Position numbers and translations under genes: made by a program. Positions 22,708 through 32,886 of a DNA stretch of 64,000 nt are shown in pieces. Location of the stretch: positions 3,782,001-3,846,000 of the forward strand of contig JAPEUQ010000002.1 in assembly GCA_027946365.1 (NCBI GenBank), given 5' to 3'. The notes below the pieces were generated by a model. That model was not told the DNA's origin and did not search any database. It worked only from the letters and a program-made list of their open reading frames with translations. Positions within the stretch are counted from its first letter, which is position 1, and each line of letters opens with the position of its first letter. Source of the DNA: Kalmusia sp. IMI 367209 (lineage: Eukaryota; Ascomycota; Dothideomycetes; Pleosporales; Didymosphaeriaceae).

Positions 22708-25101
22708 GGCAGACTTATGCTTTGCAGGACGTATTCAGCCAGCATCTGTCCACCTACTCCACGGTCCTACATCCATTGCAACAAAGAAAACATACACTTA
22801 CTCCGGAACCACATGGTACAGAACTCGGAATTCTTTGTTCCAGATGGCGACAACACAAATCAAATTTCTGAGCTCATACGTTATCGCATCAGTAGCCGAA
22901 AGAGTTATGTTGGGCACAGGACAACCCAGTATCCACGAATCGCTCTAGCTTGTAGTACGAGAATACCTATTGAACAATCAAGGAGGTCAACACGCGAAAC
23001 AGCCATACATCACAACATATTCAGCCCTCGAACTTTGTCTCGACCAATCGACATGGGGATTATGACCCTGGACCCCAACATCCGGCTTAACGTCCTCTTC
23101 TTCACCTATACTTTCCTCCCCCATGTTTCACGCACCACACTTACAACCGATAACTCGCCGCCACAGTCCCACCATCGGAGCAAGCGAACCCCTGGACCCT
23201 GCTCACCAGCACAACTGCACGCCCATCTGCGACTCTGCATATCCATTCTCCACCGCTCGATCGAGGCCTCCTTCGCTCACCGACCTCGCGATCCTCGCAT
23301 CTGCTGTCAAACTGTCGTACTTGGGCCGCAATGCTGGTCACACCCTCTGTTACACAAGATCTCATGTCAAATCGGAAGTGAAGATTTGACGTGCACGACG
23401 TTCACACTGTCAGGTGAGAATGGATCGCGTTGCAGGGGTAGACGAGATAGTTGTGGCTTGTCCAAACTTCGAAGTTCCGTGATTTTCCTTGCATGTTCGG
23501 GAGCTGATTTGGCAGATGAGTCACTGGGATCGATAGTCAAGCTTCAAAATTACAACGCCAAGGCATAGTGAGCAAAAGGTTCTGACGACTTGAGCCTAAG
23601 AGTGTAATAGATCAGTGGTATACTACCAGTTTTAAATGATGCGAGAAGAGCTAGATTCAACTCATATCCACCGTACGATTAGGCTCCGGTACTAGTTTCC
23701 GTACTACATCTTCGGTGATCGGTGATTGCGCGCACGTCGAGTATGCCTCATTCTTTTCATACCTACATCACACACATACACGCCCATACCCATGTACACG
23801 TCCATTCGCACATGCTCATTGCCGAATGCATCCCCAACCTCAACACTTCGAGCTCGGTAACATCTTCCGCCCGCCAATTGATCAAGATGCCTAGGTGGTT
23901 CAAAACCAGCTACACTGCCAATGCTTCCCTTCACCAACCAATCATTCGACTTGCTCGAAAAACCTGCTTCAATCCGTCCGCCAGCCACACTCACACAACA
24001 TCCTCCCAGTTTCAGTACGCGACCCGCCTCGGCGGTCCCGATACAGAACGCGCTCCTACATCTCGGCCGCGAAGCCGCAAGCCACGCAACCACTCTAACA
24101 TGATCTGATGTCTGACACCTCATCTAGGACACACCGCCGCCACGCGAAACATAAGTGGACCCACGTCGAAGTCTTCATGCACATTACTTTGGACATCGAT
24201 CGGTGCTAGATCACATGACGAGTACCACCACCCAGCCTCGCCCCACAACGCACCCATGATACATAACAACGCCCACATGGCTTAGTCACATTCGCACACA
24301 CTCCACGCTCTACGCGTCATCTCAAAGAGGTATAGCTCATTACATCGACACTGGAGGTGGTCAGGAGAGCATACCACCCCCGTGACCAGATTTATATAGG
24401 CCGTTACACATCAACAATAGCCCAGCCAATTCCAGCCAATTCGCCAGATAACAGGATACCAACCTAACCAAACCCAAATCAAATCAAATCAAACCCAATC
24501 TCATCCCATGACCGCACCAGCCACACACCCTCTTCACAAACCAGCCAACCTACGTAGAATCGAAAACTGGACCTGAAAGCCAGGCGTTTCCCTAGGGACC
24601 CAGGCCCACCACACCATTCGCTCCAACCCCACAAATCACATCGGCCCCAGGCACCCGGGGGCTCCCGCCAGCCTCGCAGCCCAAGCAAACAAGCGAACGA
24701 CGCGCTGGCAAGCGCGACCGCCTGGCCCGACCACCCCGCGCATAAACGCCTTGCAGCGGGCCGATCCGACGCGCGTGAACAAGCAGGAAAAAAGTGGGAA
24801 AAAGCAAGATCCGCGCCAGTAGCTGCTTTAAAGCGGCGAGGAAGCCCGAGGACCGGGTATGGGGGAGTGGACGCAGGTACAAAGGGGGTGTGGGGAGAAG
24901 AACAGATACCGAGATAGAGACAAGGGAATACGCCGAGTAGGGATTGTTTTGGTAGTAATACTAGGGTATGAGAATTGAACAAGAGAGATTGCCGCCCCAG
25001 ATTTTTTGGAGATGGGAGATAATAGATGAAGGAACCGAAAGGTATAGGTCGTGTAGCATTCACAGGGGCCGCTGGAACGGCATTTCGCGGGACGAAGTTG
25101 G
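22708..25101. other. Long intergenic interval
   Basis: About 2.4 kb without a supported gene. Long frames exist (for example 283 codons from 22717 plus and 194 codons at 24479-25063 minus), but their products are low-complexity, His- and Ser-rich or Gly/Trp/Arg-rich. There is a CA-rich tract near 23760-23800 and a short AAATC tandem near 24476-24494. The part next to 25102 is the 3' flank of the KxDL gene. Confidence 0.45.
24476..24494. repeat. Short AAATC tandem repeat
   Basis: Three to four perfect AAATC units, preceded by two copies of CCAGCCAATTC. Simple sequence only. Confidence 0.6.
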
Positions 25102-25809
25102 CTAGTAGTCGACGGGAGCGGGATATCGTCGCTGAGCAGCCTTGTACTGGTCGGGATATTTGCGCGCTGCGCGGTTGTTCAATGCGCTGTACCGAATTAG
25201 CTTCTCCGTAGCTACTGAATGCTGGAATCGAGGTGGAGAAAACTCACTCCACGCGCTTCTGCGTCCACTGCAGGTCCTTCTGTACGTCCTTCGCAGCTCT
25301 CATGCCGTCTGCGAAGTCGATTCGGGCACCGGCCAATCGCCGCTGAGCCAGTGCCTGCAATTCCATGAGCTCGCGGTGTTTGGCGTTGAGTTCGCCGGAT
25401 CTACTCGTTTGTTAGCTATCCGTGTTTGCACGCCAAAACAGAACCCCGGGAATCCCAGGGTTGCGCGAACTCACGTTTGTGCCTGCTTCGCTAGACTGCG
25501 ATCCAGCGGTGTGGGATTAAACGAGCCGTTCAGTCGGTCGCCCATGTACTCCATCAGATCCACACCGGCGGTTGTGCCGCTGGAATCATAGTCGCTTGCA
25601 CTGCCGGCATAGCTGCTGGAAGTTGCTGACGGTTCATATGAGGGGACGCCGGATGTGGTGACGCTGTCTGGCGCCTCTGGGGGAGAAGCAGAGACACGGC
25701 CGTAGACATGCTGGGGATGAGGGTAGTAGTAAGACCCGGGTTTCTGGGGCATGCTAATGGGCATGGTACCCGAAGGGTAGGATGGGTAATAAGCGTGCGT
25801 GGTAGTCAT
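25102..25809 (-). CDS. KxDL domain protein (BLOC-1-related)
   Basis: Three exons, 25809..25475, 25400..25248 and 25186..25102, give 190 aa. The first 110 residues are Tyr/Pro/Ser-rich and low in complexity. Residues about 113-163 form the KxDL domain: SGELNAKHRELMELQ, then a helical RRLAGARIDFADGM stretch and the QKDLQWTQKRV core with its Lys-Asp-Leu. The last exon adds a conserved-looking tail, ALNNRAARKYPDQYKAAQ. KxDL proteins take part in the BLOC-1/BORC-type coiled-coil assemblies that act in endosome and lysosome (vacuole) traffic. Splice sites are GTGAGT/TAG and GTGAGT/CAG. The gene sits next to SEC18, another trafficking gene, but independent promoters are likely. Confidence 0.88.
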
Positions 25810-27721
25810 GTTTGCTTGGTGGTGAAGCGTGGTACAGGAAGACGGTAGAGAGCAAGCTAAGGGAGAAGAAGTCTAGATAAGGCGATGATATGTGCAGACC
25901 GATCGTATGGTCTGTGAGAGGAGTGGATGGCTATGTGCTTTAGGTGCACTAAGGATGGACGAGTGAGTACTTGTTTGCTCTGGGACAATTGAGAGAAAAG
26001 GGTTTCAGAAAGAAAAGCCATTGAGGCCACATCATGACTCCCTTTTATACCTTTGACGGCACCGAGACGGCAAGCATCAAGGTCTACGGGGCATAGCTTT
26101 GACCCCAACATCCCGCCTCTTTGCTTGTCACCCCGCCCGGCAAGTGATAAGACTGCATAGTCCCACGTCCACTGAAACTGTTTTCCGCTGGATCCGAAGC
26201 TAAAGAGCGTCATTGGAGCTGGAGGTAGGAGGTATACCCCTAGACTGCAGGCCGCAGCCGATCCAAGGACCTAAGGCGGGGACATGAAGGCCGGCTCGGT
26301 GCCATTGACCAATGGCAAGCTGCTAGCGGGACAAATATACAGCTCGTATCAGCAGAGACGTAAAGGTGGAGCGAGGGCTGTGGTCAATTGTAGAGAGGTG
26401 GGATATTCAGAGCATTGCCCTCGACAGGCGGCAGCATCGCAGGGCTAAAGGCAGCAAGGCATTGTAAGCGCAGCAGACGCGGACCCTGGGCTGCGGGCAA
26501 AAGCAGCGAGAGCGGATGCTGTAGGCGTCTGTAGGTGCATGGGTAGTATGCCTGACGGACATGCTAAGTGCTGTCAAAAGTGATGCGCTGGCTCGACAGC
26601 ACGCCAACGCCTTGGAGCATGCAATCTGGAAGAGGCATGCGGAGGATCATGACAGTCGGCTGGGCGCTGCAGGCTGGACGGGATGATTGTGCCATCTGTT
26701 CACAGGGCAAGGGCGTGGGCGTAGCGGCGACAGCGTGGAGGAGGATGGCATGGCGGCGATAGTCTGTCGTCGCCCCTCGGACAGAGTGCAGTCGAGAAAG
26801 GGCTCGCCCATCGGGCCGGCCCACGCTGCCCCTCGAGGTGCGTCATCCCTCGGGGCGTTCTAGACGGGCTAGCATTGGCTGCATCGCTATAGAGCGCCCG
26901 GGGTTTCTTTGATGCCCTACCGGTGGCGACCATCCCTGCCCGTGCATCGTCGCACGGCACCTCGCTCGCATCGACAAACGTCCCAATTGCAACGGCCAGC
27001 CTCTGCAGCAACAGTGCTTTGGTGGCGGTGAGTCCACATCGCCTCCACATGACCGTTTCTGCAAGCTACGCGCATGCACGCAGACGACTCTGATGTTACG
27101 CTACGAGTTCGCCATGGTCGCCTTGTGCACACCCGCTAGGTTGCGTGTGCCTCCTGGTGTGGTATGCTCCCCCTGCGCCGGCCTCCCAAGTACCAGAAAA
27201 CAGAGCAAAGTGACAGATCATCCGAGTACGAGCGGCCATGATCGAGCGTGGCACCGGCTTGTCGGCGCCAGAACAGTTGCTCTTGCGCTGAACGGGTGGC
27301 ACCGCTGTCATAGCTGCCATGCGACTTGTGTGGAGACGAGCTGAGGCGCTGTCGTACACGCGCTAACACCCGAGCTTTGGGCCTCAGAGATCCCGAAACT
27401 GCTTGCTCATGTCGGCAACTGTCAAGTGGTGAGTCTATCACGCGGGAATCGGCGCCGAACTGTGCCCCAAGGCTGCGAACGTGAGCTGAGATGGCTGATG
27501 TGAGGCCTTGGCCATGCACTCTACAACGAGCCTCACATGCTTCTCTTGACAGGCGAAACCCCTATATTCGAGGCGGTACATCTTGATTTGTACACTGCCA
27601 CGCTTCTATATGTGACTACGTCTATCCAGGTGGTGACCCACAGGAGCATTGCCCCCAATAGTATACTTTCCAACTGCCTGGGTCTACTATGCCCCGGGTT
27701 CTGTTCTTCCCGATGCTGTGC
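25810..27721. other. Intergenic, GC-rich, no gene supported
   Basis: About 1.9 kb that begins with the KxDL promoter. From 26.4 to 27.5 kb the sequence is GC-rich, so overlapping frames of 60-130 codons occur on both strands. Their products are rich in Arg, Ala, His and Cys without any domain, and no splicing links them. I see nothing I can name. Confidence 0.45.
26043..26049 (-). promoter_or_regulatory. Possible TATA box of KxDL gene
   Basis: TATAAAA read on the minus strand, about 235 nt before the ATG at 25809. The leader between them is purine- and pyrimidine-mixed with CTCT blocks. Plausible, unproven. Confidence 0.3.
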
Positions 27722-30433
27722 TCATGTAAATGAGTTCCTGTTGGCCGAGATGGAACTCGACATGACTCTAGCGAAGCGGCCAGGCACGTCCTGGTCTTCC
27801 TTTGCCGTCTCAATGGCTGTCAAGATCTTCTTGATGCCCACGCCTACATCGGTGCTACCCGTGATCTCCTGTATCTCTCCGATGGCTCGATTCTGGTCGC
27901 GATCCGAGAACGCGCCTGACTGTTGCAACACTTGCGCAAGCTCAGCCTGCGTATTGACGTTTGGTACCGCAATATCTGCATCGAAGCGGCTGAAGAGATC
28001 CAGCTGAGTGAGCACTGAACGTTCAGTGGTTGTTGCGAAAATCAATAAGCGACGATCCTGTCTTTATTAGCATGTCTGTCAAACGCTTGGACAGAAAGTT
28101 CGAGGACACAATGTACGCTGAGGTAACCCAGGTTACGCAATGCAGGAATTGGAAAAGTCCTCGAGCTCTTGTTTCTTGACTGTGCTTACCTTCGGTGGTT
28201 GTTTCGCAAGCAAGACCTTCAGCGCAACCAGGACACTGTTGCTAAATCGAGGTCCAATCGGGACCCAGTCGACTAGTAGCTCAATGTTATCGATCACGAT
28301 GATGCTCAACGCACTCTTGTATGCATCTCGGAACGTCTTGTCAAGCTGTTGTACCTTCTGCATCTCGCTAAACCCAACCATATCTTCAGGTGATACGAGT
28401 TTTATAAACGGAAACTCCGAGTCCATTGCCATTTTCGCTGCAAGGGCAGTTTTACCACTTCCAGGAGGTCCATGCAAGGCAACAGAGAGCACAGGCGTTG
28501 ACCCCTTTCTGACTTGATTAATGAAGAGGCGAGCCTCTTCGAGAATGTCGTTGATGAAGGGGCTAAAGTGTATTATACCGCCTCGTACGCGCTGGCCAAG
28601 CTCCTCTTCTGCAGCACCGAACAGAGGCTTCACTTCTTCGAGAGCATGCAAGAAATCTTCGCGATTGACTTTCATGTTCTCCACGTCCGGATTGATGGAC
28701 GCCATTGTGCCGACTTTGATGTGGCGACTAAATGCATACGACGAGGCTGCCTTCACCAAACCGTTAATCTCTGCACCGGAGAAGTTCTTGGTAAGCTTAG
28801 CCAATTCCTCAACACTGACGTCGCTTTCAATAACATTGTTGTTGCGCATCTTCGTCGTGTGAATCTTCAGGATCTGCGCACGGCCCGCCTCATCCGGGAG
28901 AGAAATCTCCATGTGGACCTCAAGACGACCAGGACGCAGAAGAGCTTCATCGATCATGTCCATTCGGTTGGTCATACCAATGAGTAGAATGTTGTTCAAC
29001 TGGTCAACACCATCAAGCTTCGACAGCAACTGATTGACAACGCTGTCGCCGACCCCAGTGCCACCTGTACCTGATCCTCTCTGTTTGCAAACGGCATCTA
29101 GCTCGTCGAAAATGATGATGTGCAGACCACTCTCGTCGCCCTTCTCTTTGTACTCTTTCTCTGCATCGGCGAACATTTTCCGAATGTTTTCTTCAGACTG
29201 ACCAACGTACTTGTTCAACACCTCAGGACCATTGATGACCTTTGGCTCCCTGGCGTTCAACATTTTGCCAATTTGTCGAGCTATTAGCGTTTTACCAGTA
29301 CCAGGCGGTCCGTACAAAAGCATACCGCGGACGTGCTGTATTCCGAGCTTCTCGACAAGACCCGGAGGAAAGATGCGGGAAGCGAATGCTCTTCGAAAAA
29401 TGGCACTGAATTCGTTATCCAGCCCACCAATGCCCATATCCTCAAATTTGAAGCCCGGCTGAATGATGGAGTTGGCAGCAGGCCGGCGGCTCGAGGCCTT
29501 TATCTTGATATCGGTGCGCGCGTCCTTAAAGAAGTCGACCTGAGTGTGTCGCGTAAGTATTCCACGAGCATTGGGGTCTGTTAGCGTAGCTCCTGATCCA
29601 GACTCTGCCTTCTCCATAGATAGGTCGACCAATTGGACGGTACGTATGGACATTCGGAGGACAATGCTCTTAACGTCCATGAGCAATTGTTGACCGGGCG
29701 CAAGCACCTGGTTTTCGAAATTCTGCCATCAATTAGCATATCGTAGCTGGCGTGAGCTGTCATTGTTTACCTTCTTAAAGATAGCACCGAGCTCTTCCTG
29801 GTCATATGGGGCTTCCGTTGTCTTCCTCGTTGCGAAGCCGACTTCGACTTCAAGATTTCCAAGATATGATTGTCCGCCCTGGCTGAACGCATCGTAATGT
29901 TCGACAGTGACGACGTCCTGAGGGCCCAGTGAGATGCCTGCCCATGTACGCTGTGCATCCGTTAGGCCGATCTCACCGGGACGGCAGCCTTCGGTAGGTC
30001 TCGCTGAGAGGACGAAGTTGCGGTTTACTTTTACGTAGATATCGGAGCCGTCGCGCGAGGGAGAAAAGTCCTGTGGAGACACAGCTACACTGTATTCTCG
30101 TAAGCAATAATTCAGCGTATAACGACTCAAACAACTTTACAGGTTACCGAAGGCGTAGGCGTTGCCGCCAGGGCTCTTTATGGGTCTTAGCTGTAGCACT
30201 CGTCCCCCACCCATACTACCAGCAGGAGGTCCACGCGCCGGCATGCGCTGTTGGCCACCTTGAGCGTAGCCTGGAGGAGGTTGCTCATCATATCCACTCA
30301 TCCTTGAATCGTACCCCGGTGACCTCTGCGGTGGCGGCTGTTGCTGCGGTGGTCGACCGTAACCATCGGTGCGCTGCTGTGGAGGTCGCGGCGAACTGCC
30401 AGGAAGGCCGGGGAGCCTGTCTCGATTGAACAT
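27722..30433 (-). CDS. SEC18: Vesicular-fusion ATPase Sec18/NSF
   Basis: The AAA+ ATPase that, with alpha-SNAP (Sec17), takes apart cis-SNARE complexes after membrane fusion. Four exons (30433..30141, 30089..29771, 29722..28190, 28057..27722) give 826 aa. The first about 85 residues are Gln/Pro/Gly-rich and look unstructured. The N domain follows (residues about 85-290). D1 has GPPGTGKT near residue 342, the Walker B IIIFDELDAVC, and the second-region pair of arginines in LLRPGRLE. D2 has GPPGSGKT near 620 and IIVIDNIELLVDW. D2 thus shows Asp-Asn rather than Asp-Glu at Walker B, as in a D2 that binds ATP mainly for hexamer assembly. Length is slightly above yeast Sec18. The last intron (132 nt) contains an in-frame continuation that ends early, so the splice is needed to reach the conserved C-terminus. 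Confidence 0.96.
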
Positions 30434-30473
30434 GGTGTGATTGTGTGACTGTGTGTCGCGACTACCCTCGCGG

Positions 30474-30482
30474 TTTTATATA
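30474..30482 (-). promoter_or_regulatory. TATA box of SEC18
   Basis: TATATAAAA on the minus strand, about 41 nt before the SEC18 ATG, followed by a GT-rich short leader. Confidence 0.45.
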
Positions 30483-31126
30483 GAAGCTGCGAGGGACACG
30501 TATGGCAAGAGCGTGTTGAGCTACTGCCTTGGGGTGAAGCCACAAGTCGTGTAGGCTGCAGCGTTCCCTTAGAGTGTGTTATCCGGGAGTGCGTAATCCA
30601 AGCGTCAGCTGTTTGATATATCGTGTTCTTGGATAGCAATATCAAGTCGATCGGTGGAAGCAGGTGTTGTATCAGAGCCGTTTCATTCACGGCATCGAGG
30701 CTCAGCTGGAGCAGCTTCGTGGGGGAGCTCGGACCCTGACCCCGCCACGCCGACCTCCGCGCGCTTCTCCCACGACTTTGCACTACAGTAGTTAAGAATA
30801 AGTTTGATGACGTATTGTGCACTGAGTTACCCCAGGACACATAATACGGAGATGGAAAAGGCCCTCATATTTCTGTCCTCTGACCATAGTCGTCCTGCCG
30901 TCTTCTTGGGATTCGCGTCGAGGCTCCCTTTTCAAGTGTTGAGCTGCCCTGACGCGTGGATTCTGTTGACAACCAGAGTCACTTGTGGCCTGAGCACCAA
31001 TCTTGGGACACTCTGGCCATAGTAGCATGCATCTAAAATGTCTGTTGATGCCATATATTACGTGCTATATATGTTCTTGGTCTATATCTCATTGTAGCGA
31101 GTTGGGTAAGATGCGTGAAGATAGTG
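30483..31126. other. Intergenic, no gene seen
   Basis: SEC18 upstream region up to the stop of the 2H phosphoesterase gene. Frames here are short or are extensions upstream of SEC18 without supporting features. Confidence 0.5.
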
Positions 31127-32416
31127 TCAAAAGCCTTTGCCCTCGTACACAGATTCGCCTCCGCCATACCTGTAGATTCAGTCAACCAGTGCTATGTAAG
31201 AATACGTCGGCTGCAATGTCTGGCTTACCATAGTGTTCCCATGCCTGTCATTTCAATAAGAGATTAGCATGTGCCTTGCGTGCATTACGTGTTGCTAGTG
31301 ACCTACGGCAGTTGAGACCCTTCTCCTCTCCGACGAGCCAGTCTGCCCCATCTGGAACCTTGCCGCCGTTGTGCTCTGGCCAGAATTCTTTCTGGAGCCA
31401 CTCATTTACCTCTTCAATTTTTTCGATGAAGGCTTTCATCTTCTGTGGCTCATAAACACCCTCAGCGTCGGTAAAGTCCTTCGAAGAGATGAAGCGGCCG
31501 ATGGTCAAGTGGCTCGACTATATGCGGATGCACAATAAGTTCATGATTTAACTCAGAATTAGTCGTGGGACAACTCACAGGCACAACGTATCGTGAATCT
31601 ACTGTAATCCCAATGTCTTTGCATAAATCGAAGAGGTCACGTCTGAGGTGATGGTAAGTATACCTGTCATCTTCTTTCGTCCTCTCCATTGCGGAAGGTT
31701 CCCCTGCTGCGGGTACGAAGCTCAGCGCCAGTGCCGAGGCATCAAAGCCAATCATGGGTTTGATCAAACGAGCTCGATGATCAAAAGTGTAATCAGCAAT
31801 GGGAGGTATTTTATCGCGAACCGCGTCGACGATCTGCTGGATTTGTTCTGTTTTCTTTGAGTGGGTAACCTCCAAGGCTGTGATATGCAAGTGATTCTGG
31901 GGCATGGTCCAGAGGTCTACGCAAATGTAAGCACCCTTGGATGAAAGTAACAATATTGAGCACAATGGTTTGCGGACCATCTGCATATTAAAGTTGGCAT
32001 AAGCTTACTCGGAGTAACTGTAAGTAATTCCTGCTGAACACGATTGATCAAATCTTTGATCTTCTGACTGGGTCGTCCCCAAAAGACCATGCAGTGTCTA
32101 GGATCAACGTAGCCTGGCTCCACGGCTGGATCACTAAGCCTCAACAAAATAGGGTCAATGTTTGGCCCAGAGAAATCCTTGTCGAGTATCTTGGCTTTTT
32201 GCTGTGTATTTCTTGTGGTCCTATGCGTGGTATAGCGAGCTTGCAGTTGATTCTAGTGAGTTTATGAATAAGAGAGCAGTAAATTGAGCTAACAGTACTG
32301 ACCGGATCATCATCTGAGGCTGCGATCAGTGCGTCGTATGGATTGCTGAAGGCTACTGTTGATACCCCGCTAAGATCTTCAAAAATGGGGGCAGTGGGCG
32401 CATTTTGTGCAAGCAT
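31127..32416 (-). CDS. 2H phosphoesterase (RNA ligase/CPDase-like)
   Basis: Six exons (32416..32303, 32252..32009, 31916..31579, 31517..31307, 31244..31229, 31169..31127) give 321 aa. The two signature motifs of the 2H superfamily are present: His130-x-Thr132 in NHLHIT and His235-x-Thr237 in SSHLTIG. They place this with the RNA ligase/cyclic nucleotide phosphodiesterase fold, whose members open 2',3'-cyclic phosphates or act in RNA end repair. The exact substrate is not predictable from sequence. The C-terminus, GTLWYGGGESVYEGKGF, is only recovered by including a 16-nt exon flanked by GT-AG introns; without it translation would stop shortly after residue 302. The ATG used is the first in frame. 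The gene diverges from the Dnmt5 gene across 470 bp. Confidence 0.87.
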
Positions 32417-32886
32417 AGCTATTGATAAAAGCAATCAGGATTCGAACGATTTAAAAGATAGAATTCAATATCATCTAAAGCAATCTCAAGATATCACAAA
32501 AGCGAGTGTATGTGTATGAGTGGTAATAGTCCGGTACCGGACCAGGGCTTGATTTGCTTACCTCAAAAAGGCATCCTATCCGCTCCTTCCCATCACGTTC
32601 GCGTGTCACTAGCGCGTCGCGTACTCATCGGCGAAGGCGGGTCCTGCGCATCGACAATCCAGCTTCGACGACGATCTCTAAGATGCGTCTCTTCAGTTTT
32701 CAGGCCCATATCACTCAGTTGTCATCCTACGGTCTTTCTGTTTCGGCTATTCACGTATGTCTTTGAATGCTTACCTTGGACCAACTCCACCTTTACTGAT
32801 ATCAGCAGGGTTGCGACCTGCGCCTCTGAGTACCTTTCCAATGGTTGTGGCATTCAGTCGTTCAAGACCTCTCCAAAAACTCTATA
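32417..32886. promoter_or_regulatory. Divergent promoter, 2H phosphoesterase/DNMT5
   Basis: The start codons face away from each other across 470 bp. There is no clear TATA box. Because both genes must be driven from here, co-regulation is possible but not shown. Confidence 0.45.

Noticed and set aside
22717..23568. Plus-strand frame of 283 codons downstream of the 180-aa gene
   Set aside because: His/Ser/Arg/Thr-rich product without domain or secondary-structure pattern, no start context, and it begins ten bases after the previous stop.
23722..24108. Frame encoding a His/Thr-rich repeat-like peptide
   Set aside because: It is the translation of a CA-rich tract; low complexity explains the absence of stops.
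24479..25063. Minus-strand frame of 194 codons next to the KxDL gene
   Set aside because: It lies in the 3' flank, its product is Gly/Trp/Arg-rich without motif, and it includes the AAATC simple repeat.
26407..27519. Cluster of overlapping frames of 60-130 codons on both strands
   Set aside because: GC-rich sequence produces open frames in all phases; no splice model or domain singles one out.
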